Below are positions 1-12,830 of a stretch of 64,000 nt of DNA, in pieces. The position numbers and the translations under genes are program-made. The number at the start of each line of letters is the position of its first letter. Positions within the stretch are counted from its first letter, which is position 1. The notes below the pieces were generated by a model. The model searched no databases and was not told the origin of the DNA. It saw only the letters and a list, made by a program, of their open reading frames with translations. Location: the NCBI GenBank assembly GCA_000727475.1, contig KL647289.1, forward strand, positions 6,624,943 through 6,688,942. The letters are read 5' to 3'. This DNA is from Sarcocystis neurona. Lineage: Eukaryota > Apicomplexa > Conoidasida > Eucoccidiorida > Sarcocystidae.

Positions 1-785
1 TTGTGTCTCTACAGCGGCTCTTACCCATATATATCTATGGATATATGTGTACATGTATTCGGAACTTATATATATTCATATACGTGTTTCTGAGAAGTTA
101 TATATGTATACGTGTGAATCTGTCCATCTCAGCGTGTGTCTGGGTGCCACGGACATACGGCTTTGCGTAATCTCTGTTTGTCCCGGTATTCTTAGCTGTG
201 TAAACGAATATGTGTGGCAGCTCGGATCCCTGCGTATGTATTCAAATGCCAATATATGCGTGTCTCCGCGTAGTATAGGCTTGTACGGACTCCCACGGTA
301 CCGGCGGGCCACAAGCACGTGGATGAGCATATCTTTTAGATCCTTTAACTTCACGTTTGTCGAAGATTGTGCGAATATGTACCACATTAAGCCGCTTGAG
401 ATATATATAAATCTGCATGTATATGCCTATCTATAAATGTATCAATATATATACATATACATGAAGATCAGTGGTGTGTGCGCGAGCGTCAATGTATATA
501 TATATATATGTATATATGTGCGTGCAGATGTGTGTTTCTCATTTGTAGAGCTAAATAGTATATAGGTATGTATACATGCATACAACCGTGTACACAAGGT
601 TTACATATATATATATATATATATGCATATATGGATGTAGGCGTATGCGCATAGTTAGGTCGTGCGAATTCAGCCAACTAGGAGATGGACGAGCATTTGA
701 GTAAACCTGTTCAATGAAGCGAGCGTCCTCTTAATAACGTGCGACTGAGAAAGCATCGTCACCAGTCGCCTCTGAGCGCGTCTCT
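1..785. repeat. AT-rich alternating purine-pyrimidine tract
   Basis: Mostly TATATA, TATGTA and TACACG steps, with short perfect (TA)n runs near 497-510 and 605-625. Open frames here are short, in all phases, and dominated by Tyr/Ile/His, as expected from translated TA/CA dinucleotides. No gene is supported. Confidence 0.8.
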
Positions 786-1850
786 GTTATGCGGCTGTGC
801 ATGCCACGTGGAAGCTGCTGCTTAGTTGTTTCCGTAGCCGCGTGTCTGAGGTAAATGCAGCTGCTGCAGGTCCCTGCGCCTGCTGCTGGTGGTGTGAGTT
901 GTTAGTACTGAACTGTCGTGCTGCTGCTGCGGCGACTGCAGTCGTACCTGAACCTGTGATGCGGAAGGCTGCCATGCTACTGCTGCTGCGCCGCTGCTGC
1001 TCCCCTCCTGCTGCACCTGCTGCCAGAGCCCTGGGCCGTTGATACGGGTACTGCCGGTGCAGGCGTTGTGACGCTGCTGCTGACTGTGGAAGTACTTTTG
1101 CTGCTGTTGCTGCAACCGTACGGCTTCTGCTGCACCCCTTGTGCTCGTCCTCCTGTAGCTAACTTTTCCTGCTGTGCCCTTAGACTGCTGTACCTCTGCT
1201 GCTGCTCTCGCTGGTAACGTGTTCCTGCTGCCACTGTACTCCTTTTGCTCCTACGGTACTGGTGCCCCTGCAGTAGGACTCGTGCTCCTGCTCCTGTGCC
1301 CCCTGCTACCGCTGTGTGCGCGCGACTGACGCGCCGCAGTGGCATACTGGTGTGTGGCTGCTGCTGTTGCCATGTCCCTCCTGCGTCTATAGCACTCCGC
1401 TGCTGATCTCCTAGTGCTATTTCGCGCTTGCTACAGCTGCTACGGCGCGTCTGCTGCTGCTGTATGGCTGGTCGTTTTCACGCTGTGGCTGCTCTTCCCT
1501 TTACCCCCCTCGTTGATGCTGCTGCCGCTGTGTTATGTGCGCTGTCGCTGTTGTGCTGCTGCTCCTGCTGCTGTGCTGACGGCTCTGTGCGGTGTTGCTG
1601 TGGTGCTGTGCACACACGCCGTGGGCAGGAAGAGAGAGTACAACCGAGCATTACAGAGAAAATGTTGTGGGGATTCGCGTCCCAGACTACAAAAGAGAAG
1701 CACGACGACTGAAAGAGCAGCAGCTGCAGCAACACAGGCGCCGCTGCGCCTCAGTGCGATCTTCAACTCGTCCACTACAAGTAGGCCGATAGATAACAAC
1801 AAGAAGAACTTATCAATGAATGGCGAGTACCGGCGTGTGTAACGAGTGCA
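786..1850. repeat. CTG-rich island, coding status unresolved
   Basis: The plus strand is rich in CTG/TGC triplets. On the minus strand this reads as Gln/Ser/Ala-rich frames (for example 1,345 to 977), the composition seen in confirmed genes of this window, so a minus-strand exon is possible. No conserved motif or convincing splice pair could be joined, so no gene is called. Confidence 0.5.
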
Positions 1851-3064
1851 ACGAAAGAGATCGTACTGCTGGTAGAGAGTGAGTGGGAACGAACTGGGGG
1901 GGGTGGATACGCTTGTTGAAGAGCACGCTGATTTCAAGCATAGCCGACTAACGTCGCTACCACCTTTTCTAAAGAAGAGAGAATCTATCAGGCGCCAGTC
2001 ACTGCACATGCACACACGCTACACGAATGAGTGGTAGTATTTTCGAAGATCACTGCTCTTACGTAGTTGTCCCCGTTCCTGGGAGGACCACATCTAGCGC
2101 TACGACCTGGAACTCTTCCCCACTGCACCTTTTCTGCTGTGCTGCTCCTGATTCTCAATCTGCAGCAAAAGTTTCTGCAGCCAGTGCTATTCCGGCGAAG
2201 CCTGCAAGATTCAGACCAACTGTTGTTACTGCCATAAACGACGTACCATCCGTGTCTTATGATCCGTAGGCGTGCGCAGTATATATATATATATATAAAT
2301 TAGTAGAAGGGTGGATACTTCGATAGAGAGGAGTTAGGTTGACGATTTGTGCTACTGTGGTAAAATGCCTACTTGTCTGAAATACGGCGCACATGTATGA
2401 AAGTAGTTCTTCATCTAACGTGGACTGAGATGGCGAGAATACACCACCCTAAACTGGAAGTTGTAGAAAAGCTCGTTTTGCCGTGAACTACCAGCGCGTC
2501 CACATATAATACGTAAGTCGGAGCTGTGTTGCCGTTCCAAGGTGCTGCGCGTACTCCCGCACAGTAGCGCACCTGGGTGTTGAAGCGGCAGCTGCGGAAT
2601 AAGAAGCTACAGAGACACGGACCTGCCGCCGAGGGCTATCTGTGTGTCTGTGCGTACGTACAGCAATACGACCAAAGAGAAGGGAGCAGCAACCTCTGCA
2701 GCGGCTTTGTGGACGATATCCCGTGTGGAGCAATCAGTGACTGCTGCAGAGATTGACGAGATTAAATGCAGACTGCAGCTGGCTGTGAGAAAGTCTTACA
2801 ACACTCCGGCAGAGGCTACAAGCATGAGTGTGTGCACATATATATATATATATATATATATGCGCATACGTGGAACGTGTATGTGGAAGCAGCGATAACC
2901 ACGCGTGTCCGTATACCCGGGGAAACGTTATATGCTCATATGTACGCGAGCCTGTGAATACGTGTATATGCGTATATACACACATATAAATATTCATAAA
3001 CATACGTATGTGTCTGTACACTCTTAGTGTGCTGCGCTGTGTATGCACGTCTACCCGTCCTTCA

Positions 3065-3114
3065 TGGTGACCTTAGCACCTGCAACCGCTCTGCGGTCTA
3101 AGGTGCTTTGACCA
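3065..3114. other. Nested hairpin-forming sequence
   Basis: Three nested complementary arms are visible: TGGT (3,065-3,068) with ACCA (3,111-3,114), AGCACCT (3,075-3,081) with AGGTGCT (3,101-3,107), and ACCGC (3,085-3,089) with GCGGT (3,093-3,097) around a TCT loop. It could fold as a ~50 nt stem-loop in RNA or extrude from DNA. No known RNA family was recognised. Confidence 0.4.
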
Positions 3115-4379
3115 GAATCGCCCCTTTATCCTACGCGAAATTACAAGAGAAATGTGTCGCTTTCCACACGCAGGATCCTGAATGGGGACAAACGTCAGTG
3201 ACGCATACATCGTTACATACGTAGCACGTACGTGTGAATCAATAACAACTCGCATGTCTTTGTGTATGTGCAGCCGCTCATGTGAGGCCAGGTATGTGTC
3301 CTACGCCTCAGAATCTCTACACCTATGGAGGCGCGTGTCTATGCGCGCGTACGTGCGCGCAGGCGTCTGCGCAAGCATAGAAACGTATGTGTGCATATAG
3401 GCATGAGCGCTCCCTGTCTGTCTGCGTTGTACTTGTCTGGAACACAGTCCAGGGCCTCGCTGTTGCAACGCTTTTACTGTTGCCGCCTCTCGTGTGGTAG
3501 CAAACTCGGTCGATGGTGTTGGTGCTATTGCATGCACCCGAGTTTAGCCGCCCTGCTGCTACTGCGGCTTCCACTGTGGGACTTCTACTGCGGGCACCAC
3601 ATACGTGTACATATATGTATGTATGAAGGAGAGATGGATAGATCGATATAGCGCCTCTTCACCCGAGCCGGCTTATAAACGTGCTGCGGCTCCTGAGATG
3701 CCGCTGCTGTGGACAGTGTGCTGGCGCCGCCGCCAACTCAGTGCGATGAGTGCTGCTGTGCAGCAAATAGTGCTGCTGTTGCGCCGCTTCCTCCGGGAGA
3801 GCTGGCCGCAGGAGCAGTTTTCGTAGCTTCTGCCTCTGCTGCGTTGCTCTGGAATTACGAAGGCGCGCAGAATCCGCTCTGCGGCGCAGCGGCGACCGTA
3901 CCGCTGGGTGTGCGCCCCGCGCCAACGCCCGACGTTCTTTATGAAGAAGCGATACTTCGTATACAAAACTTACATGTTTCGCTCTACATCCCGACCTGTG
4001 TGCCCGCCTGTCTCTTTCTCTCTACATATTTATGTATGTATCTTGAAGTGTACACACGTAGAACGAAATAGGGCGGGCTGTCACTACCTACGTATGCGCG
4101 TCCATTCGTCTACGAAAAGGTAGTGCTCAGTCACGCTAGAGATCTGCGTGCACGCGTACAGAAGGACACTCGTACACCTGTGCGCACACAAGGCCGCACC
4201 TATACATGCGCGTCGCTACATTTTTACTCTCACACATACATTTTTTCAAAAGCTCTGTTATAGTCAGGAAGCTGCGCATCGTGCCTGCTCTCGCCGCATG
4301 CAAGGTGGACGTGGTCATGTGTCCTTCTCACATGCTCGACAGCAGCGGTTGTCTCCCTGCCTGTCCACACATAAATCTT

Positions 4380-5800
4380 CACACACGCATACCGCTTCAC
4401 ACGTATTTGGACATATATATATATATATATATATATGTATAGTCGTATAAACATATACATGTAAGTGTATCAGTATTTACACGTACACATTGAAATGCCG
4501 TCGTACAGATACACAAGTGTAGGTATATCAGTGCACACGTACGTCACCACGCATGTATAGATGTGGGTTATGTGTACACGTGTAAATACGTATATATGTA
4601 AATACGTGGATACGCAAATGATAGAAACATATATGTGTATATATATGTGTACAAATATGTACACGTGTACGTACGTCCGTATATACAAGCATTTAGTGCG
4701 TACAAGCGCATAGCGTCTGGCGCTTGAGTGGATGGAACACGCCCCGTGCAGAAGACGCGGCAGTGCAAAGGTATTTTTTCTGGGAGTCCAGGGGCTCCAC
4801 GATGGCAACAGCAGCAGCAGGACTGGACTTGCTGAAGAGAAAGTGCCTGCCCACAGCAGCGCGACTCTCAAGCAGGATCGCCGAAGGACAGAAATGTCCT
4901 GCAAGAGCTGCAGCTGCCGATGCAGAAACAACACTGCGGCAGCTGCAATAGCGTAGCGCTACATAGCTGTGGCGACGCCTCTGCAGTTTCTTCCTTCGCA
5001 GCACACACTTCCTCTCCGAGAAACGCAGACACAAATAGATACTCCTTCGCTCACACGTACATCCATAGATACACACACCTAGGCAAGTACACATTTGTAC
5101 ACGTGTCTTCACGTACGCCCAGATGTACCCACGAATTTCTACATGTACCTTTTAGAACAAATATACATATATATATATGTACAGGTAAGTATAGATATAC
5201 ACATGTATGTGTAGACACGTCTACCAACCGCTGCAGATTATCACATATATGTATATATATATATAGGCATATGTGTGAAAGGAGGGAGGCGCAGGTGGAC
5301 ATGATGGCACCAACAAATACCCACATTTTTAATTTACACACAAGGTGGTACTACGCTTACTATCCCTCTGTCCTCGTCCACAAGTGTACGTACACCGGCT
5401 CGGAGTGGCTTGTGCGTCCCAGTGTGTGTATACTACGGCACACTGCGCACGCAGCATCTGACTGCTGCAGCCGCAATGGAAAACTGCACCGCGCGTGCTT
5501 CCGCACCGCAGACTGTTTTGTCTGCGAAGACACACGACTTCCCAAAAAAGAACATCTACATACAGTTACACATATATATATATGCACTTATCTATCTATC
5601 TACCTATCTATCTATACATATATATATATATACGTACATCGAGATATGTGCATGTATCTATCTATCTATATTTGTATGAATGTATATAAATATGTGCGTT
5701 TATCTATCTATATATATATGTATACGCATAAATATGTGCATTTACCTATGTATACGTATGCGCATATACATATGTAGACATATTATTGTGTGAATGTAGA
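4380..5800. repeat. TA/TACG/TATC microsatellite block
   Basis: Long runs of alternating purine-pyrimidine (TATATA, GTATAC, ACGTAC) and a (TATC)n run near 5,587-5,615 and 5,658-5,670. A CAG-containing segment at 4,740-4,990 interrupts it and is open on several frames without a motif. Confidence 0.7.
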
Positions 5801-6071
5801 GAGACTGTCAGCAGCCCGCGTGTGTGTGTATATACGTTTATACACAAATGTCTCTCCATACGTGTGGGGACACGTCTCACTTCTCCATATAAACGTACGT
5901 ACACGTCCGCACCTCCGCCATGTCATAGAGACGACCACACACAGACACAGGTGTGTATACGTAAAAAGTGTCTACAAGAACACCCCTAGATATATGTGTA
6001 TACATATATATATATATATGTAAATACACCCGTCGCTCGCTGCGCAAGTGCAGACGCGAGGGTGAAGTGAA

Positions 6072-9000
6072 CTAGGTGACTCTGTCGATCGACACTTGGC
6101 TGAGCAGCAGCACCAGTTTCCTCTGTGTGAATTGCCGGTCAGGCATCGGCGCGCCTCCAGCAAACTGCTGCGTCCCTACCTCGCCCACGACCATCTCCCC
6201 GGTGGCAGAACTTTCACCGCGTGGAACACAGAAACGTACCAGTGACGTACAAGCGTATATACAAATGCACTGGTTACATATATATATGTATATATAGAGA
6301 GAGAGATGCAGACGTGGACACTTACACATATACATATATATACATAAATGTATGCAGGCGCTCCGATGTTGACGAAAACACCGTTACGCCGATCCCGACA
6401 TGGAAGCAGACGAAAATAGAGTCGTCTTCCATCTGCTAGACAAAACGCAGGCGCCGCCTAGAAGGAGCACCTCCGCGTGCTCTTGGTGCATGCGCATACG
6501 AAGCATGCAGATTCGTCTCAAACTGCCAGCGGCCACTGCTGGTGTTGCTACTGCTTTCGTCGCTGTGTGTCGCCGGCATGACACGTGCGGCTGCTGCTGC
6601 TGCACCGCCAGGAACAGCCTTCTGCGACTTGCTGCAGCGTCGCTGTTGCTGCAGCAGCAGCACGGTGCTGCTCAGTGCGGCGGAGGGCACCTGCTGGAAC
6701 ACCCCGTGCATCCTGCCGATAAGAGAGCGAGCAGCAGCCTGCAGCAGCAGCTCGTGTGGAGTCACTGCAGCAGTTCTTCCAGCGCCACCGACTGCTGTGG
6801 TTTGCGCTGCTGCTACTGATTCGGCAGCAGCTGATTTGGCCGCGTCTGCTGCCGCTGTTGCTGCCTTTGCTGCCTGCTCAAGCTCCGCGCAGGTGGGAGC
6901 AGACGACAGCAGCAGGGGACGTACGAGCAGCAGCAGCCGCAGCAGCTTGACAAGCTGCTCGCTTTCGTGCAGCAGTTGTGCAAAGCAAGTGGTGTGTAGA
7001 TACACCACATTAGGCGGCACCAGGTCGGGCAGGTCTCCGTCATCTGCTGCTATGGAGTGTACGCGCAGCCTCGTACCCCCTCTGCTGCCGTTACTCTGCT
7101 GCTGCTGCAGTTCGTCCTTCCCCAGTCGCACTTGGTCTTTCAGCAGCTGCTGCAGCACCCGCTGTCGTGGTTCTCCCTGCAGGCCGACAGATTCGGCCAT
7201 TCCCGCTGTCGCTGCTGCTTCCTCCTTCTCCTCCTCTTCCTTGCTGCTGGCTTCTCCTGATTCAGCTGCCGTCTCGCCGCCCGGTGTTGCGTCGTCCTCC
7301 TCGTCGTCGTCAGCAGGCAGTCCCAGCTGCACCAGCACGTCGTCGTCAGCGTCGGCAGTCAGCAGCAGATTGTCGGCTGCATACGCAGCCACAGGCGAGC
7401 AGAGGAGGCGTCCCGCTGCTGCAGCAGCCGCGACCGCCATTTGCTGACTTTGAAGACGGACCCGCAGCAGCGCCTCCGCTGCTTCTCGTTCTTCCTCTTC
7501 CTTTTCTTCTCGCCTCTGCTGTTCGACTGCTGCTCTAGCTGCTGCCTCTTCAATAGCGTCCGCCACAGACAGCAGACCCGGTTGCATCCCCCATTTGGCA
7601 CACAGCTGCTGCTTCACCATCTGCAGCTGCTGCTCCTCTTGGCTGCTGCTGCCGTTGCTGCTGTCGCTACTCTGCTGCGCCGTCGGCTGGTGCAGAGACC
7701 CGAACGTGTCGGCGGCAGCGCCGCAGCGAGCCAGATTTGGCAGCGGCAAAGCGGCAGGCGTTATGACTCCTGCTGCTGCCCCTGCTGCTGTCTCTGATGC
7801 GGCGACGGTGTGCGGCCTGGCTGCCGTTGCCTGTGTTTGCTGCAGGAGGAGCAGCAGTTGCGTGTGAAGCTGCAGCAGCACCTCTGTGGACGTTGCATCT
7901 GTCCAAGCAGCAGCCACGACGTCCAGCAGCAGGATGGTCTGCTGCTCTTCATCGTAGACAAGAGAGAAGCAGCAGCCACAGAAACAACAACGCGAATAAG
8001 ACAGGGCGCATGCGTCAAGCTGCAGACGTGCAGGCGCCTCGGCTGCAGCGACGGCAGCAGCTGCTGCAGCGCCACAAGAAGCGGTCCGCGACCTTCCCCC
8101 CCCTGCTGCTGCTGCAGAAACAGAAGCTGTCTGCCTTGTTCAATCAAGCTACCGACGTGCTGGTCTCTCTCTCCTCTTCCGAAATGCTGCTGCAGCTGCT
8201 GCAGCTGCTCGATTTGCTGCTGAAGCAGCACCACCACCAGTCGCAACGCATTGCGCTGCACTGCGCTGTGCACCTGTCCTCTCTCCCAGGCACCCATGTT
8301 TTTTCCTACGTGCCACTCCATGGGGCTGACAGCAGCAGCAGCAGCAACGGAAGCGACGGCACGAGAACCGGCCGGAGAAACAGCAGAAGGGCGCAAGGGA
8401 GCCATGGCCGGAGCAGCGGCAATATCAGCAGAAGCTGTGACGAGATCCCGAGCAGCTGCAGGAGAAGTATCGCACGTACTAGCAGCAGGAGGTTCAGTCC
8501 GGCGTGGAGAAAAAGCTGCTCTTTCCGCACCTCGTGTCCTCAGGGCAGCAGCGCTCGAACAGCAAGAAGAAGACGACTTTTGCGGCAGTGGCCCTTCTGT
8601 CTCTGTGCTGCCGGCAGCCTCTGTTTCTGCTGTTGCAGTGCTGCTGCTGCTGCTGTTCTTGCCCATGCTGCACAGCAAGGCTTGCAGGTCGCCTTCAAAA
8701 GGAGAAACAACGTCCTTCCTGCTGCGAGGAGTGTCGCTGCTGCTGCCTTCCCCATCGCTGCAGCGCAGCCCTTGCAGCGCCCAGTGCCAGACAGGCACTT
8801 CGTTCCACTGCGTCGACGTCACCGCCGCTGTTGCTGCTTCTGCTGCTCCTGCGGCTGACTCCGCTGCTGCTGCTGCTTCTGCTTCTGCTGCAGCTGCTGC
8901 TGGATCTACGCCCCCACCGTACTGTTTTTCGCCCCCACCACTTGCAGCCTGCTCGACAGGGAGCTCCGCTGCAGCAGCGGCAGCATTACCAGCAGTCAAA

Positions 9001-10733
9001 GAACTGCTGCCAGTATTCTCTCCCACCCGGCCAAACACTCCCCACTCTGAGTGAAGCCAGCGCTGCAGGTGAGAGGGAAACCAGGACGGTAGCCGGTCCT
9101 GCTGCAGCATTTGTCCTGCTGCTGTTTCTGCACCGCTGCTGCCGCTGGGCTCCTCGAGGCGACGAAGTTCTTCAAGTTCTTCCACACTACGCAGCAGCAG
9201 CTGCCCGAAGCCCGAAGCAGTCTCGCTCACTTCCTGCTGCAATTCTGGACTGTGGGGAGAGGCTACCGTCAGCGCAGCACGACCGCCAACTGCCGCCGCC
9301 TGCTGCTGCTGCTGCAGTTGCTGCAGCCGCGCTTGCCGCTGCAGCGGGTCTGTCGCTGCTGCAGTGTGCACCCACGCGGAGACAGGACCCCACAGCGGCT
9401 GCACCTGGGCGGCAGCAGCTGCTGCTGCTGCCTGGGCCGCTGCCGCGGCTGCGGCTGCAGCAGCAGCTCTGCCTCGCCGGCGGTCCACAACAGTTGTAGA
9501 TGCGGTGCTGCTGCGAGCCCCAGGATGCTGCAGCTGCTGCAGCAGAAAATGTTGCCGAAGATGCGCAGCTTTGGCTGCTGACGTGTGGAAACGGCGAGAG
9601 CAGGAGAAGCAGATAAACGGGCGATCGGCGTACAGCGCGCGCAGAGCTGCCGCCGCAGGTGCGAGTGTGCTGTTGTCTGTCCCGTGCGCGCTGCTGCCAG
9701 CAGCAGACAAGCAGCCTTCATAGATGAGAGAAGCAACCAGAAGTTGCTGCTGCTCCTCCTGATGTTGCCGCTGCTGCTTCTGCAGGTGCTGCAGCAACCC
9801 CAGCAGCAGCAAGGCAGAAGACGGGAACAGCTGTGGCGATACGACAGCAGTCTGCGTAGGCAGACGCCACACGGGAGTTGCTGCTAGTATTGCTGTTTCA
9901 GCTGCTGGTGCCGCACCGCCCGCCCCTGAGGTTCGGGGCCTCGAAAAGGGGGCTTCCCCAGCTTTGGCGGTGCCATCAGCAGCAGGACCAGCACAGGCTG
10001 CTCGTCGGTCTATCTCCTGAGTGGCTGCAGGAGCACTTGCTCGCTGCTTCCGCAGCAACGACAGCAGCAGCCGTCGCAGACGTCCCCGAGGCAAGAGCGC
10101 GGGGTCAAGCTGCTGCAGGTAACTGCTGTGAGACAGAGACAGAGGAGGCTCCGACCGCCACGCCCAGTCGCTGCTGTAAGGAGGGGGGCCTGCACACGTC
10201 GGCGAGAAGCCATTCGCTACTGCTGCTGCTGCTCTCGCTGTCGCAGGAGAAGTGCTGACCAGCTCAGAAGTAAGAGCAGCAGGCCTAGGTCCCCTGGTCG
10301 TGCTGTCGGCTGGAGGAGGGGGGGGAGGAGGAGGCGGCGGCGGAGGAAACGACCCTGGAGACGGCAGCGAGCGCCGCTGTCGCTTTAAAGCAGGCGTCTC
10401 GAGAAGTGTGAGGTCGGCAGCAGCAGCAGCACCACTGCTCAGGGAGGACACCGCTGCTGGTGCTGCAGCGGCAGCACCAGATGAGGAGGGGAAGGCTGCA
10501 GCACTGGCAGGAAGAGAAGGACATAAGAAGCGGCAGAACGAAGAGGGCGGCGGAAGAAACAATTGCGACAGGGACGGCGGAGAAGCGACAGCAGCACGAG
10601 AAGGAGGCTGTGCTGCCGCTCGGGCAGTTGTCAATATGGCAGTGCCATCAACACCAACAGCAGAAGCCGCCGTGGGTGTTGCTGCTGCACACGGTGACGG
10701 TGCCGCTGCTGTTGCGGTGGGAACCTTTGCCAT
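6072..10733 (-). CDS. PCF11-like pre-mRNA 3'-end processing factor (three exons)
   Basis: Pcf11 joins cleavage/polyadenylation to RNA polymerase II termination in the nucleus. Proposed exons are 10733-8310, 8019-6500 and 6210-6072; their phases join to a 1,360-residue product. The start codon lies in a strong context (caaccATGG). Exon 1 has a C2H2-type finger, C375-x2-C378-x12-H391-x3-H395, then a Trp-rich block near 550, as in Pcf11. Exon 2 opens with C819-x2-C822 and YDEEQQ, and about 320 residues later has VVYLHTTCF, which matches the HxxC half of the second Pcf11 finger. The rest is Ala/Gln/Pro/Ser low complexity, including a poly-Pro run and an acidic segment. No N-terminal RNA polymerase II CTD-interacting domain was found. 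The exon 1/2 junction is the least certain; a junction further into the Gln-rich stretch is possible. Homology is inferred from finger spacing and flanking residues, from memory. Confidence 0.62.
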
Positions 10734-12830
10734 GGTTGCTGCCGGCAGCCGTACGGACAGTTACCTCTAGAGAACAAGGTTGCGGTGGACCCTGCTGCAG
10801 TAGGCAATGCACCCCTGCAGGCGGTGCTGCTATTGTTGCTGCATCGTAGGTTGGCTTTTCGCCTGGGCAGCAGGAGAAGCAGCATAGGCGAACTTGTACG
10901 CTCTCTTACCTAGGAGGCGAGACGCCAAAATCTGGGTCAGACCTGCTGTCGCAGACTTCCGAGGAGCTAAGGGGCGGCAGCAGCAGGAACTGCTGCAGCA
11001 ACAGCAGCCCTCGCGGCTACGACCACTGGGTTTCACACCGCCACAGGAGCAAACGGAGCTGCTGGTGCTGGTGTTACTGCTGCTGTTGTCTCCGAGTCAC
11101 TTGCTGCTGCCGTGGAGCGGCCGTCGCTGCAGGAACCGCAGCAGAGGCACTGCTGCCTTTTTATAAGTACGGCAGCTTCGTCCCCGTGTCGCTGGCACCT
11201 GCAGGAGCGTCCACGCATGCGAAGAAGCTCGGAAGATAGCAGTGCCGCCACCACATTTGGCCATCCTGGAGTACAGCAGTAGCAGCAGCAAAACGGCAGC
11301 GACAGCAGCAGGACAGTAACCACAGCATCGAGGCAGCAACAGCTGCTCTTATGGTACGTCACAGGAGCAGCAGTCGCAGTGACACAAGAAGTGAAAAAGT
11401 AGCAGTGGTACGCATGTGGCGGCGCACGCAGGGGCACTAGAGATGGTGCAGACGCAGCTCCAGCAGCCGACTCGCGCCCTGTCGTCGCAGTAAGAAGCAA
11501 CAGCAGCAGAACTACGACAACACCAGCAGCAGCGGCAGACCACCAGGGCTCGGGCGTCAAACCAGTGAGATGTACGTACGCCACGTGTGTGCACCGCCAG
11601 CGGCGTGACGCAGCAGCAGCAGCTGCAGCTCTTCCGCGGAACCTGCGGCGCCCAGGCGATATGTACGCGGCAAAGGAAGCAATGAAACGCAGACAGAATA
11701 AAGCTGCAGCACCGTCAAGGGCAAAGGAAGTCTGTACGTGCCTGCAGGTCGACTTGGGGTAGCGCAGAAGGAGCCACGAAGAAGGAATGAAGAGCTGCAG
11801 AACAACCGCTGGAGCTGCGGCTGCGCACGTGGCAGCGGCAGCAGCAGCAGCAGCAATTGCAGCACGTGTTCCGACAGCTGCAGTCCTGCCCGCTGAACCA
11901 CCAGTAGGAGCGGCAGCAGCAGTCCTGGCAAGGGCACCACCAGCCGCAGCAGCAGCAGTCCTGCTAATTGCAGGATCAGTCGCAGCAGCAGCAGCAGCAG
12001 TCGTAGAGTTGCGCGATCCCCCGAGAAGGCTCAGAATCGGTAGCTGTCGTCGTCGCGAAGGAGGGAGAGAGCCCGTAGGGGGATCTTAGAGGAGCAGCAA
12101 GCGCCGCGAGCTTAGTACTCTCTCGGAAGGACGCGTGGTACGAAAGTGTTGATACATACGACGCTGTTGCCATAAGCAGCTACACGTAGATGGAAGTCCG
12201 CCCGCCAGGTGAAGCAGACACGAAGGAAAACGGTACACGCAACTCAGAGGCGGGATATGCATTCGTTCTTTAGGAAGAAGAGATCAAGTAAACTGGGAAG
12301 ATTTAATCTCTTTGAAAAGGAGTGGACTGCAGGCAGCACCGCAGGAGCACCGGCAGCAGTAGCAGCAGCAGTAGCTACCGCAGCAGCTGTGGTAGCAGCC
12401 TGACGGAAGTGGATTGCCATCTCCGCACAAGCGGAGACGAAAAATAAAACACATACAAGGGAAAGGGACAGAGAGAGAGAAAAAAGAAAGGTGCCGCGCG
12501 ACGTTCGAGCAAGACGCGATCCCGCCGCCGTTGTGTGCATGCATGCGAGCTATTACGTGAAACGTGTGTACGCAGCGGCAGCAACAGCCGCAGCAGCAGG
12601 AGCAACCCGCAGGAAAAGCGGCAGCTGCTGCAGCAGGAGCGCAGCAGCTGACCAGTAACAGGAGCGGCAGCAGCAGAGTTTCGCAGCAGCAGGAGAAAGC
12701 ACAACGACCGCAGCCGCAGCAGAAGACCACGGCACCTGCGTGAACGCAGTTTTGCTATAGAACGTCCTTTTTCATGAGAGATGCGTCTCCACTCAGTCAA
12801 AGAGGGCGCTGCACAAAACATCTGGCGGGT
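10734..12830. repeat. CAG/CTG island upstream of the PCF11-like gene
   Basis: Interrupted CAG, GCA and CTG triplets on both strands. The minus frame 11,584-11,033 opens with a hydrophobic stretch and the plus frame 10,894-11,166 is charged then Leu-rich, but neither has a family motif. A strong minus-strand donor (CTAG then GTAAGA) at about 10,910 suggests that a 5' exon of the neighbouring gene may lie here. Confidence 0.45.

Larger units (their letters stand above)
1851..6071. other. Intergenic stretch with microsatellites, no supported gene
   Basis: A 2,027-2,269 plus frame of ordinary composition is the only fragment that looks faintly protein-like. The rest is AT/RY dinucleotide repeat (a perfect TA run at 2,280-2,297, blocks around 2,835-3,010, 4,380-4,720 and 5,130-5,800), GTAC/ACGT-rich sequence and short CTG clusters near 3,540-3,850 and 4,800-4,950. 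Confidence 0.55.

Noticed and set aside
6542..7447. 301-residue plus-strand Ser-rich frame
   Set aside because: Antisense to exon 2 of the PCF11-like gene. Its Ser/Ala bias is the complement of Gln/Ala/Glu-coding triplets, and it has no motif.
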